A stretch of 38,163 nt of DNA. Source: Amanita rubescens (lineage: Eukaryota; Basidiomycota; Agaricomycetes; Agaricales; Amanitaceae). The DNA is taken from positions 1-38,163 of the forward strand of contig WION01000514.1 of the NCBI GenBank assembly GCA_015039365.1, given 5' to 3'. Shown here piece by piece: positions 19,101 to 25,392 of this stretch. The stretch's first letter is position 1. Each line of letters begins with the position of its first letter. The notes beneath the pieces are model-generated. The model saw only the letters and a list, made by a program, of their open reading frames with translations. It was not told the DNA's origin and did no database searches. Position numbers and translations under genes: made by a program.

Positions 19101-21499
19101 TTGAACTACTAAAACAACATGACATACTGCTTACCTGCTATTTATAGAAAAAGCTGTGATTTCACTGCTTTTCACAGAAAGTTCAATATAACTCACCATC
19201 TATATAACAAAGAATAAGTTTAAATTGTATGTGTCCAAATTATCTTGCACCAGAGTGGTGAGCATGCTGCATCACTCACTTCCTTTTAGGGTGGACAAGT
19301 TAGTGTATTGAGTTGGGGAAAAGACAATTCCACAGACTCTCTGTTACCATAGTTGTTCATCTGATGAATTTTCATGTCATGAAAGTATCACATACATCCT
19401 GTTCATTTTGCAATAGTTTATGAAGAGGCTTTGAAAGGGAAAAATTATAAATATTTACTATCTGTCATTTGAGGCAAGATGTAATGTTTATAAGCAGATA
19501 GAAAGGAGATGTCACTTACATCCTGTTATGAAACTTGTTGAGACTCTCTTTCAGATAACAGTAGTATGTCACCAACTTTCTATAGTTCATTCAGTTATCT
19601 ATGACTCTAAACTGCAGAAATGTCAACATTGCTTACTTTCTTTAAGCAGGTCAGATGTGATGTGAGGCAGTATTTTGTTACTCACTCCCTGTCCATGAGA
19701 GACTGGATTAACAAGTCTGCTTTCAGTGATAAATTAACTTACACGCTATTGGTCATATGATGTGCATGGGATCATTTACCAAAATCAGAATTGAGTCATG
19801 TCACTCACTTCCTGTAGATTATGAGACAAGATCTCTGATCACAAAAGACAGCATTACTTACAAACTGTTGTCATGAGAAAATATATCAGATTTATGTTAG
19901 TTCAATGTGACTTACCCACTGATATAAATAACATCAGGTCTTGCCACTAAGAATGTGGTGACACCTGACCTGTGTTTCACTCAGTTGTTTATTGGCCACC
20001 TGAAGTATCAGTAATTTTGTTTTCATGTAAAGGCATTGGAGTGTTGCTTACCTCCTGATGAACTTGTTGCAAATATTTATTATTTCATATGAAGGCACCC
20101 ACCTCCCTGTCCACCTATTTGCATTTGATTTTTCCTATGCTGAAGTGCAGTTGACAAAAATGCATACCCAGAAATGTGGAAATTTTGCAAAAACTATGAC
20201 AATGATATCATTCCATGTCCAATGTTGTTTATGGTCCAAGGCATGTCTGAACAATGTCAATTATGTCCATAAGTGACTTTTGAAAGTGGCCCTCACCGAA
20301 GTGCAGATTTAACACAAAGGTCAAGATTATTCATCTGGGTTGAAACAAACAGCTGATTCATGCTGTTATCATCTATTGCATCAGCAGTTTCCTGAGTTAA
20401 TTCAGCACAATTCATTTCTGGTAAATCCATGTCTATGAGACAACATTACTGCCATTTTTAGGGAGAAGCTCTCATCATTCTCACCTTCCAATTTCACATA
20501 TCCCTTGGGAGGATATTTGGCATTCAAAACTTTAGGAAGATAAACTTTCTGAAAAGTGATTTCAGCAATTTCCCTGGCTCTCTCCCACTTAACTTCATCC
20601 TTTGCATCAGGCAAGTTGACAAATTCACTGGCTATTTGACCATCAAATTTAGTGAATACAACCACCAAGGGGACTGTAAAGGAAATATTTATTAGTCAGT
20701 ACTATCAGATTTTGTGGCAAGTTGGCCAATGGAAAGGAGTTAAGGGGAACCAATCTCTCCAAAACCAATAAGATGACTTGTGAATTCATTATGACTTACC
20801 TCTGCCTGTCCCTTTATTAAAAAATTCAAGTTCTGCAGGTAAAACAGGACGAGGGCTGTCCATGGGTATACAGTACCTATAGGAAGCCAAGTCAGAGAGA
20901 CTATAAAGGGATAAAGCAAAATACCAGATTGCATGCAGCTGATTTTTTAGCTCAGTTTCTGCAGACTTCTTTTCAATGAACTCCCAAGCAATCTCCAATT
21001 CCTCAGTTGAACCAGATTCAAAACCCCGAGAGTCATGGAAGATAAAGTTACTTCCAGGGTATGTAATTTGATGCTCAATATCATGCTCGCCTCTCTGTTA
21101 TCATTGCATGTGAATGGGTACATCCATCTGACAGGGCCATAAATCATTATCTGACTCACCTCAATTGATGGCATCAAATGAATATCAGACTGTTTAAGCT
21201 GATTGCCTGCAAGAAATTCAACAGTCAAAAGAAGCACAAAACTGAGACTGACTTACCATCCTTGTTATATATAATGGGCTTTGCCCCCTTTGCCACACCA
21301 CAAACCTTCTCAAGGATGGTTGTTTTGCCTGCATTGGCCCTCCCGATGACAAGGATACGAAAGTGTGGGCATAGGTAGTGTTCTCTGAGTATTTGAACAT
21401 GTGCCTCATCTACATCTGATATGCATTAGTCAAGGATTAGCAATGCTGAGACTCATAAATCAGCCTACTCAAAGATGGTGCACCAGTTGTAGCTGCCAT
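6772..21499 (-). CDS. G-domain GTPase gene with ~71 single-codon microexons and an intronic retrotransposon
   Basis: P-loop GTPase of the MMR_HSR1-like type common in agaricomycetes. Its role is unknown; it is presumably cytoplasmic. Ordinary exons: 21469-21499 (ATG GCA GCT start), 21257-21415, 21160-21206, 20925-21094, 20800-20876, 20485-20673, 20297-20432 and 20168-20246. They sum to 888 nt in perfect phase. Motifs: G1 GRANAGKTT, G3 DSRGF, G4 TKFD. Then come, all phase 0: a 12-nt exon (20103-20114), GAG, a 30-nt exon (19970-19999), 15 single-codon exons to 19064, the homogenised array 19002-15598, AAA (15505-15507), ATT (15447-15449), a 15-nt exon (7091-7105), TTT (7014-7016) and the terminal exon 6772-6945. 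About 445 residues in about 84 exons if spliced as read. An 8.1-kb retrotransposon lies in one intron, antisense to the gene. The G domain is secure; use of the microexons is inference. Upstream non-ATG exons cannot be excluded. Confidence 0.75.
7180..7184. repeat. Target-site duplication (left), CATAG
   Basis: CATAG precedes the left LTR and recurs at 15332-15336 directly after the right LTR, as expected for integrase-mediated insertion of a Ty3/Gypsy element. Confidence 0.95.
7185..7637 (+). repeat. 5' LTR
   Basis: 453 bp with TG...CA ends and the short terminal inverted repeat TGTTAC/GTAACA. It contains palindromes: CTAAGT-TCG-ACTTAG at 7441-7455, and arms CTAAGTCAA (7522-7530) and TTGACTTAG (7535-7543) around a CGTC loop. 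If the element self-primes as proposed, R would start near 7442, leaving a U3 of about 257 bp. I did not find a clean TATA box. Confidence 0.95.
7640..7652 (+). promoter_or_regulatory. Putative self-priming primer-binding site
   Basis: Two bases after the LTR, TAAGTCGAACTTA is the exact reverse complement of 13 nt inside the same LTR (TAAGTTCGACTTA, 7442-7454). In Tf1 and sushi elements the mRNA 5' end folds back on the primer site and replaces a tRNA primer. Both 13-mers are nearly palindromic, which lowers the specificity of the match. I did not recognise a tRNA 3'-end complement here. Confidence 0.5.
7729..9471 (+). CDS. Gag polyprotein (first ATG at 8413)
   Basis: The frame is open from 7729, just after a TAG, to the TGA at 9469-9471. 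The first ATG is at 8413, giving 352 residues. The capsid-like part (from ~residue 20: GDLPEFKGKRKDANTFIEDI) is followed by the zinc knuckle C-FI-C-GIKGH-MSGQ-C (CX2CX4HX4C) and a basic tail. The 228 codons upstream of the ATG read like protein: mixed hydrophobic and aromatic residues (YVLDGYYVRLNGAKRIWEDT), then an acidic proline-rich stretch. No ATG in any frame occurs between about 7442 and 7919. A non-AUG start or an unseen splice is therefore possible; the safe call is 8413-9471. Confidence 0.85.
   Translation, partial: VTGHVVKTDWRAPPNRATRDRKGNYVLDGYYVRLNGAKRIWEDTGGNPVKEQEFWIPQKETRPPNESYYYFADLYLQEQHIRFDHLTERWIASETQDFVPNEYFNTPTWIKGTVDALPENLRPKTLLSIQTTTKGKKKANFGLNDSESEKEEETDQKPDLSLDFLSDLSVGTTPTPAQQPTNPEPGPSNPKEEKDEEDPFDSDKIEVDELKPDPTPPRRDPSPPPSPRMSGGSTDPIPNPRTPSLIGDLPEFKGKRKDANTFIEDIEIFFDMNPERMNTDRLKILAALNKISDGARQWKKNKLAELRKSRATVEGGVTRPALFDDWEAFKLSFLTDWGEVDPSGNAYTKILNLQNRSSMKGKKQMTLPNYVNQFKEQITKAGIEGEAAFHMFGKGLTAPEFEKAMLMNPKTLQDWYDIAIKLDNIRTRSYAYSPRSGNGHSSSSHNDESWAMQIDHKILEQEEDPELELMIRSMSKEERERYIKDGLCFICGIKGHMSGQCPKKKRNKGKGRFKGGRKRGFTPKRHIRATSNDGDGNWEEEEVRESKPNYTKNIRALMKGMSTDEKNDLLLSLADDNEDF
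9483..13079 (+). CDS. Pol polyprotein: protease, reverse transcriptase, RNase H, integrase, chromodomain
   Basis: Open from 9459; first ATG at 9483, in the -1 frame relative to Gag and 11 nt past its stop. Domains: aspartic protease with ALVDCGAEGVFID (Cys where Ser or Thr is usual); RT with YMDDMLIHA as the catalytic box; RNase H with QTDASDRAIGAVL and YDRELFAI; integrase with an HHCC zinc motif (HESPTSGH...GCTACQQ) and DDE residues in TMDFITDLP, ISDRGPQFASH and HPQTDGQTERYN; a GPY/F-like module (GPFSIKEVLGPVTYRL); and a C-terminal chromodomain (YEVEALLAHRK, FLVKWKGYDTSENTWEPENN). All catalytic residues are present. The chromodomain probably guides integration to marked chromatin. Expression probably needs frameshifting or reinitiation. 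Confidence 0.95.
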   Translation: MTVDEVSDTPDSTLDISHVTVQSISKRRLSVPIKVETENNTENLVALVDCGAEGVFIDKRIAHKWRKRKTLRPIRVYNVDGTINKEGEIDEQCLITFEMNGKRMTEWFYVSAIGKQTVILGLPWLEKHNPDVNWREKTLEFRDSEQDKIKASLRSICQQIDRIAMPEWEENLVIGYLMSHKGSQTTDHRWNTHTFEDIGSWSEDEYDQVTIARYTPAQQMEHKYHQTEEVYTLPPEYSAWKDVFEKKASERFPESRSWDHQIELRDDFIPKRGKIYPLSPKQQNTLDEWIKEHVEKGYIRPSKSPQASPFFFVEKKEAQKLRPCQDYRYLNEYTKPNAYPLPLISDLMIKLKDSEYFTKLDIRWGYNNVQIKESDRWKAAFITNRGLFEPNVMFFGLRNSPATFQAMMDDYFRDFTEKGWLVIYMDDMLIHARTKEELEIRTKQVLERLQKHDLYLKLEKCKFAAKEVDFLGTVISKNTIKMDPIKLARIRDWPTPSTVKQVRSFLGFGNYYRRFIFGFAHLARPLHDLTKKNKLWTWTAECQVAFDLLKERFTSAPVLMMPDVNKPFILQTDASDRAIGAVLMQKDDNGDLHPCGYLSHALTPTETRWQIYDRELFAIYYALYNEWRYLLEGAEHPVIIHCDHKNLLYYREPQRLTNRQARWWNDLSRFNIKLTHVPGAKLIIADALSRRPDHMTKDEPEELITMLPKELFIRTIAEDLRDRAIEITVKDEFAQSIKKCLKEKGTPPLRTALSDWTLDNELILYKGKSFIPPDTDLRRDIIRDFHESPTSGHPGFFKTLALLKEYYWWPLMSKMVKQFIDGCTACQQMKSNTHPTAAPLMPIKSHAHRPFQQITMDFITDLPISDGFDSIFIVVDQGLTKGVILMPCNKTITADETADLYIRNVFKNFGLPNIMISDRGPQFASHVFNGIMDSLKIKHKMSTAFHPQTDGQTERYNAELEAYLRIFCAYEPDTWNKMIPIAQFAHNSRTHEALKQSPFQLMYGTSPVALPLVSNKTNTPTADNRINSLFRAREEALAAHDLARAKMMERTTRKTKLFKVNDKVWLESRNLKIPYQSRKLAPRREGPFSIKEVLGPVTYRLTLPRQWKIHNVFHAALLTPFKETSFHGITETRPPPDLIEGEKEYEVEALLAHRKFRGKLQFLVKWKGYDTSENTWEPENNLTHMEDLLLEYKRRRKL
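13081..14838 (+). CDS. Third retrotransposon ORF in env position, unknown function
   Basis: An ATG one base after the pol stop opens 585 codons in Gag's frame. There is no signal peptide or membrane segment, so it is not a typical Env. The first ~165 residues are low in complexity (T, H, D, N). Residues ~170-400 look helical (VRDRVTLICNAARLQVDVF, ERIARVWRLLMDF). Then comes a proline-rich basic part with a knuckle-like cluster CIHCRGKHASEDHH, a lysine/arginine tail and a cysteine cluster CQACVNGRQCDGADDDAC, ending in acidic repeats. The overall plan resembles a nucleic-acid-binding or Gag-like protein. Residues 1-165 may not be used, because a second frame there looks more protein-like. Confidence 0.7.
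   Translation: MSLTYQAIMQNGNDTTDAVQHFPWSEFYAGENTDTRLTTLTEPHRPRLVLHTTDTDEEDTDPNDFVDVPYRSSDQTSSQTILVTPTETQETHHGTSETLAVPGRITEDRNSRPIPPRNAEDISVTLHRETVSAGHASTQPHNESIRGNNQSHGTDGTNRDMASSIIRTTPDLYLSYHGITTYTKVRDRVTLICNAARLQVDVFDQERIARVWRLLMDFRTATTLAGQARDQYNYHCADLIETFVNVTSLYWEDVHPKGGNLDQLAIDLLRRLLTADIERYIILAIESIDDQRFGLKIQPHDQNNRIAVNHWFRATEATPDRHRATRCIMETDRKSREIWCLTGKIRDLLSSIQGDTEWTTAEFADGVPLHQLTSDHIAQINNAISDLDLHRRIRTTGNLIEEEPKRDKKAPPPPRSVSPPTTTVIRHGVWNIPVPTTRRHDTPPARRPTTRSMTNAANQRPHRYNRCIHCRGKHASEDHHLATTIPPMSTLPPRAPTRRRDPTPGPSTKKKGRSRTTTDAANTPTSTSRRPHQPKKKGKKKAHHASQCQACVNGRQCDGADDDACDLYGDYGYQHDDDAMHNMNT
13112..13654 (+). CDS. Overlapping ORF inside the third retrotransposon ORF
   Basis: 180 codons from an ATG 32 nt past the pol stop, in the +2 frame relative to the window. 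It starts with a T/P/S-rich region (METTPPTPFSTSPGL) followed by an amphipathic helical region (HQKLWLYLDELRKIA, RLNLITNLFEATTR). This looks more like real protein than the other frame over 13112-13590. Around the C5 run at 13586-13590 the better-looking sequence changes to the 13081 frame. That could be a -1 frameshift, a one-base indel in the homopolymer, or a true dual-coding stretch. Confidence 0.45.
   Translation: METTPPTPFSTSPGLNSTLERTPTPDSPLSLNPTDLDSFFIPPTPTKKTLTRTTSLMFPTDLPIRPRLKRSWSLPPKPRKPITEHQKLWLYLDELRKIAIADRSHLETLKTLALPYIERRYLPVTLRLNLITNLFEATTRVTVQMGLTAIWLAPSYEPPPISISVITELLLTPRLETASL
14866..14874 (+). promoter_or_regulatory. Polypurine tract
   Basis: AGGGGAGAG lies four bases before the right LTR and would prime plus-strand DNA synthesis. 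A 7-bp hairpin (GTTGTTG/CAACAAC, 14846-14863) lies directly upstream. Confidence 0.7.
14879..15331 (+). repeat. 3' LTR
   Basis: 453 bp. I found no difference from the 5' LTR on line-by-line reading. It is followed by CATAG (15332-15336), the right target-site duplication. Confidence 0.95.
15337..15597 (-). other. GTPase gene introns with two further single-codon exons
   Basis: On the minus strand an AAA exon (15505-15507) sits between AATGTCAG and GTGAGC, and an ATT exon (15447-15449) between ATTGTAG and GTAAGA. At 15361/15362 an acceptor TTTCCAG meets a donor GTGAGTG with nothing between them. Insertion of the retrotransposon is 30 bp further on. These introns (90, 55 and ~85 nt) are not part of the homogenised array. 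Confidence 0.55.
15598..19002 (-). repeat. Homogenised array of ~53 mini-intron + single-codon units
   Basis: The unit is 64-69 bp. On the minus strand each unit reads donor GTGAGTGACATTGC, a body with GTGAAAGGCAGTGTCATC, then TTTTCCTATGACCAACAG, then exactly 3 nt, then the next donor. I count 53 junctions: 52 with 3 nt and one with 6 nt (17354-17359). The triplets are GGA 12, GAA 7, GCA 6, CAA 5, AGA 4, TTT 4, ATT 3, and CTT, GAT and AAA twice each; GCT, CAG, GTT, CCA and CGT occur once. None is a stop. Two donors are changed to GTCAGT (17426-17431, 18124-18129). Units 17565-17632 and 17947-18012 form a higher-order pair. Plus-strand ORFs here are by-products of the repeat. Confidence 0.9.
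19064..20114 (-). other. Diverged single-codon exons linking the G domain to the array
   Basis: Reading away from the G domain: 12-nt exon 20103-20114, GAG 20052-54, 30-nt exon 19970-19999, then TGG 19916, TTT 19862, GAA 19809, CGT 19743, GGA 19686, AAA 19637, AAA 19577, GAT 19520, ATA 19459, GAT 19396, AGA 19338, GAA 19280, ATG 19197, CAG 19135 and CAT 19064 (lowest coordinate given). Introns are 46-80 nt with unrelated interiors. Most donors fit GTRAGN; weak ones are GTTGGT, GTCTGT and GTAAAT, and every acceptor is AG. The exact 3-nt exon length persists although the introns no longer align. Confidence 0.75.
20168..21499 (-). other. G-domain coding part of the GTPase gene
   Basis: Eight exons encode 296 residues. 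G1 RILVIGRANAGKTTILEKV is in exon 2; the G3 motif FIFHDSRGFESG is in exon 4; G4 VVVFTKFDGQ opens exon 6. Typical family segments follow (EDMDLPEMNCAELTQETADA, FVSTQMNNLDLCVKSALR), ending in FAKFPHFW. Each intron is 48-63 nt with GTRAGN-type donors except GTATTT (exon 4) and GTAGGC (exon 1). The spliced sum of 888 nt is a multiple of three, which is why the microexons start in phase 0. Confidence 0.92.
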
Positions 21500-22160
21500 G
21501 ACTGACGTTGTGCTAGGATCAAGATCAGATTGTTTGATTGTGGGTGTGACAAAATGGAAGTCACCAGAGCTGATCAAAAAAACAGTGGTGAGACTAGCTG
21601 GGTGTGTGTTATGGTGTGAATCAAGGAGACCAGTAGTGTGAAATGAGCTCCTCAACGGGGGCAACGGATGATTCCTGGACTCTGGATTAAGATATCAGCA
21701 GGCATCAGTGGTTATTCCAATGACGTAGCCCCACCTAGTAGTATGTGAAATGCAGATGGCAAGGAGATAACGGTGCGTCAGGTGACCGTGCGATACTAGG
21801 CGGCAGTGGTTAGAAACGACGCGTTTGGTCAAGATTTGAGAGCGCGCAGAGCGAATGCGAGTGTACTGTATGGTACGGCTACGAGCGAATCGAATGGTGC
21901 GTCCGGTCAAAGGGTTGAAAGCGCGCAGGACTATAAGTTCACGAGGCAGCACTGACCCCAGGAACCAGGCAGCTCTCAGGCCCAGTCGTACGTATTTGGA
22001 TAACTTCTCTTCTCACGGGCACCCGCTTACTATGAAGGTGCTCCGTTCACTGTCCCGCTTTCACACACTGCTCAACCACATCCAACCTTATAATCAACAT
22101 CACGCTAAGCGAGGAACCACCTCCCTACTAGCGTCGTGATTTCTGAATCCCCTTTTGCAA
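21500..22160. other. Divergent intergenic region
   Basis: This lies between the start of the minus-strand GTPase gene and the plus-strand gene at 22.6-23.2 kb, so it would hold both promoters. The minus frame stays open up to 21664 without an ATG, so an upstream GTPase exon is possible. I recognise no motif. Confidence 0.4.
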
Positions 22161-22629
22161 TATCGTGGCGTCCTACCAGGATGGAGTATGCGGACCGTTT
22201 CGCAAGGTGTGTTCATCCCTTCAATTGTATATACCTTTCCTGACCTCTTCCGCAGGCCTCAAAAATCCTTCATTTATCCTTGATCTACGCCCGGCGCCCA
22301 CCAACTCGTCAGGACCTCAGCCACTCTTTTTCCGATTTCTTCATGGAAGATAGTCGTGCCCACGCAAGACGTGTTCAGGCCGCCTGCTCGAACGGCGGCT
22401 GTATAAGTATTACGCCCACTCTTATCCAGACGATCACTCGCTTCAGCCTCGCTTCATCAATGTCCACCGTTCTATCTGCTCCGGACCTCACAATCCACTC
22501 TTACACCCCTGGCAATACATTCTACTACTTCCCGCATTGTCCCCGACCGGTCTGGCTCTCCTTCGTTCCGGTCCTGTCATTACCACTACACAGCTCCATC
22601 ACAGGACTACCAAAAAGGCAAAGTGAACG

Positions 22630-23198
22630 TATGGTCGCGGGGGCGGTGGCGGTGGAGAAAAGCCTGATGGTGGAAAAAGCAGCAGCGCAACTGCAAGCGG
22701 GTATGAACGTTGTCCGTGCAATTGGGTAAGTGTCTTTTTTCATCTTCCAGAGGGGCGATTATTGAGATGCTACCAGTGCCAGACGACTTGAAGGACCGAA
22801 AAGCTGGATTCGGTTACTTCATAGATGATGCTTTCCTGGGTGACTACCACGGAGAGAAAGGAAAGCGCTACAGCCGAGATTCAAAAATATCTATCGTGCG
22901 GAATATTGCTGAGATGGCAGAGTGTTATCCAGTAATTTTGTCAAGTTATTCGGGAGCGGCAGTCGTCCCTTGCTTCGCAACTCACAATGCTCGGCTTATT
23001 CACCAAGGTCCCACAGCTGTGGAGGAACTGGATTTGTTCAAGCAGCTTTTATCCATAGACAGAGACCCTCGGTGGTATGAGTTAGGTGTGTGCATCGTTT
23101 GCGTTTCTCTTTGTCGCATAGTAGTACATGTTGCTTACATGCATATCCAGCGTAATGTTACTCAGAATGTTACTTTGCGAATGACGATTGGCGCATAG
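22630..23198 (+). CDS. Unrecognised protein, 5' end uncertain
   Basis: Secure exons are 22751-23087 and 23151-23198 (GTGTGT donor, TATCCAG acceptor). They encode GAIIEMLPVPDDLKDRKAG, GYFIDDAFLGDYHGEKGKRY, a segment ending CYPVILSSYSGAAVV, and the WYELG tail shared with 5041-5138. I do not recognise the family. Upstream, one reading uses an ATG at 22630 with a 25-nt intron (22726-22750), too short for normal splicing. A 50-nt intron (22701-22750, donor GTATGA) instead joins a Gly/Ser-rich frame with no visible ATG. The final exon differs in frame from the left duplicate, where the C-terminus is longer. Function unknown. Confidence 0.5.
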
Positions 23199-23739
23199 CT
23201 TGAACCGCGTGATTCTTTCTCGCCTGACGTGTGAATGCGCGCTACGTTATGGTGATCTGCTATTCCGTCATGCGAGGTAGCGAAATAAACATCCATGCTG
23301 TTACTACGCGTCAGGCCTTCAGGTGGTAACCCTATTAATACTAACCCCACGGATGCACTTATCGCGACCTCGCCTTTGCACACAGTTGCTCTTGCGTACA
23401 CTCCTCTTGATTATTTGCAGCAATCGATTTTGAAAGCGTTACTGTAAGGCGCTTCAGCTCGCGTTGTTCGCCCTCTGACCAATTTTCCATCTCAAGTGAT
23501 CTATGATTCGATTTGCGAGCAACCAGGTGTATACATGTGCCTTGTGGTTAATCTTTTTCCATGTGAATGCGTACTGCGAGCCTCTTTATTTGACCATAAA
23601 TTTGGAAGTTCGATATAAAATCGTTTCATCATCAAAGTGCGCGTGGTACCGCACTTCTGGTAAGTGCAGCGCACCAATTGTCGTTGCCACCAGCAATGTC
23701 AGAAAATGGGTACATAGGGAATTTAGATTATTCACCAAC

Positions 23740-23857
23740 ATCCACGGCCATAGGACTCTGAAAGCACCGCATCCCGTCCGATCTGCGCAGTCAACCAGAG
23801 TGCCGCCTAGTTAGTACCACGGTGGGGGACCACGCGGGAATCCTGGGTGCTGTGGTT
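23740..23857 (+). rRNA. 5S ribosomal RNA, right copy
   Basis: 118 nt with the same fungal 5S architecture as the left copy and the standard CATCCCGTCCGATCTG segment. It lies between two protein genes inside the duplication and is transcribed away from the minus-strand Nudix gene's direction. Confidence 0.95.
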
Positions 23858-23862
23858 TTTTT
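23856..23862 (+). terminator. RNA polymerase III oligo-T terminator of right 5S gene
   Basis: Seven Ts at and after the 5S 3' end, as in the left copy. Confidence 0.85.
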
Positions 23863-24275
23863 CTTTCCCCGATCCTATATCTAAGTTGTTCGCTATCTAG
23901 CAACAGGATCTTTTTCTTTTCTCGTGCGCAAAACGCTGATATACAACTACGCACGCCGATAGTCCGGGCATATTTTAGAAATCATGTCATAAAACGCCAC
24001 AAATGTTGAGACGTCGAGCGCCCCAACCACGTACCCTGCCGTTGGGTTGGAACAACTGCCAACGACCGCACATATACTGATTAATGAGTTTCTCGTCCCC
24101 GGTCAAAAGCGCCGTTGTGATACAAATGCCATCATTCTCCCAAGTTCCAACCTCTATTCTTTTCCATAGTCTTGATAATACAACATCATCAGGTTCGAGC
24201 CGTTATCAGTAACAGCACGCAGTTCCTAATAATCATTGATACAGTACGAGTGAACATCATATAAATATACGTGTT

Positions 24276-25392
24276 TCATAGCTTGGTAGATGCAGGTCCC
24301 GACTCGATGTCCTTGAATATGTCAAAGTTCCGATGAAGTTCTATTTCACGAGTTACCTAACATCACGGTCAGGTTCGTCGGGGTGAATGGATATATCATG
24401 AAAAATACTTACACCATGTTCGTCGTGCTTCACAAATGCCCTATGCAAGCGACCAGGTGGACCACCTCGCGTCTCGTCGCCTTCGTACACCAGCAGCACC
24501 CGCTTTGGGTCCGCATCGCCATCTTCTGGGGGGAAATGCTTTGGATTGAAGGACAACTTGCCAAATGCTCCTCGAGATAGCCTCTTCACCTTTTCACGCT
24601 GGCTTTGGGTATTGATGCCTCTCGGGAGGATATCTGATAATGTATAGAGGATATAGTATTGCGGAGGCATTAATGTGATTTCCTTTCTGTGGAATTCGGC
24701 GAGAGCGTCACTAGGATGAACGAATCGGGTAGATACAATTTCTTTTCCTCCGTCTGGAACCGAAGGAATAAGAAAGCAATAAGGTAATTGAACGGGGTAA
24801 CCGCATACCGGACGTCGGTAGGAAATCTTGCTTGGTACCAGTCGAGAACCTGGAAGAATACGATGCATGTAGAAAGGTGACGAAGAAGCGAGTGCAGAAG
24901 CGTCTAGTGGATAAAATTTTGAGAAATCCGGCAGACGTAAAATTTGAGCAAGAATTTCTTACCGTTGTGCATACTCTGGTGTCGTCCAATCAGTAAATGG
25001 CAGCAACGAATCGACAGCTGGTTTTAGTTTGTACTTGTTCAAAAAATCGCCGAAAGAAAGCTCTTGCCCATGAACGGCATGTCTGGCTTTATCCCATTCT
25101 GATTCAGGGATTGCAGATCCCGAGTGTTCTGGAGAGGCAAGTAAGAGACCAGTCTCTTCAAAGGTCTCGCGGATGGCCGTTATTTCAAGAGAAGCGTCTT
25201 GTGAATCGTAGTTACCGCCTGGGAAGACCTAGTACATGTTCCATTCAGCGGATCCTAATGTAGAGGAGCAAGACTCACATGGACTCCCCCGTATGCCCGC
25301 GATTTGGGGTTCCTATGAACTAGCAAGACTTCGTTTCGGTGATTTAAAATAACCAAGCTAGCTGACAATCTTGGGTGCTCCGGTTGAGGCAT
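24276..25392 (-). CDS. Nudix hydrolase, NUDT19-like
   Basis: Five exons in phase: 25279-25392, 24963-25228, 24809-24903, 24413-24753 and 24276-24356, giving 298 residues. The N-terminal strand (SASLVILNHRNEVLLVHRNP) leads to the Nudix motif FPGGNYD...AIRETFEETGLLL, with catalytic REXXEEXG intact. Later family features are RFCTRFFVTFL, DGGKEIVSTRFVHP and MPPQYYIL. Nudix enzymes of this type cleave nucleoside diphosphate linkages, and NUDT19/NUDT7 relatives act on CoA and acyl-CoA; the substrate here is inferred. An in-frame ATG at 25503 would add 37 residues that are basic and hydrophobic (MPIRHVFLNVPPCIRSL), like a mitochondrial presequence. A strong GTAAGT donor in that stretch makes it ambiguous. 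Confidence 0.9.

Larger units (their letters stand above)
22990..24696. repeat. Segmental duplication, right copy
   Basis: Direct-repeat partner of 5041-6540. This copy is longer (about 1707 against 1500 bp) because roughly 23230-23600 differs. Here the flanking genes continue across both edges (the unrecognised gene to the left, the Nudix gene to the right), so this copy is the likelier source. Confidence 0.93.

Noticed and set aside
22726..22750. 25-nt intron in the unrecognised gene
   Set aside because: Too short for known spliceosomal introns; a 50-nt intron with donor GTATGA and the same acceptor is available, though it changes the upstream frame.
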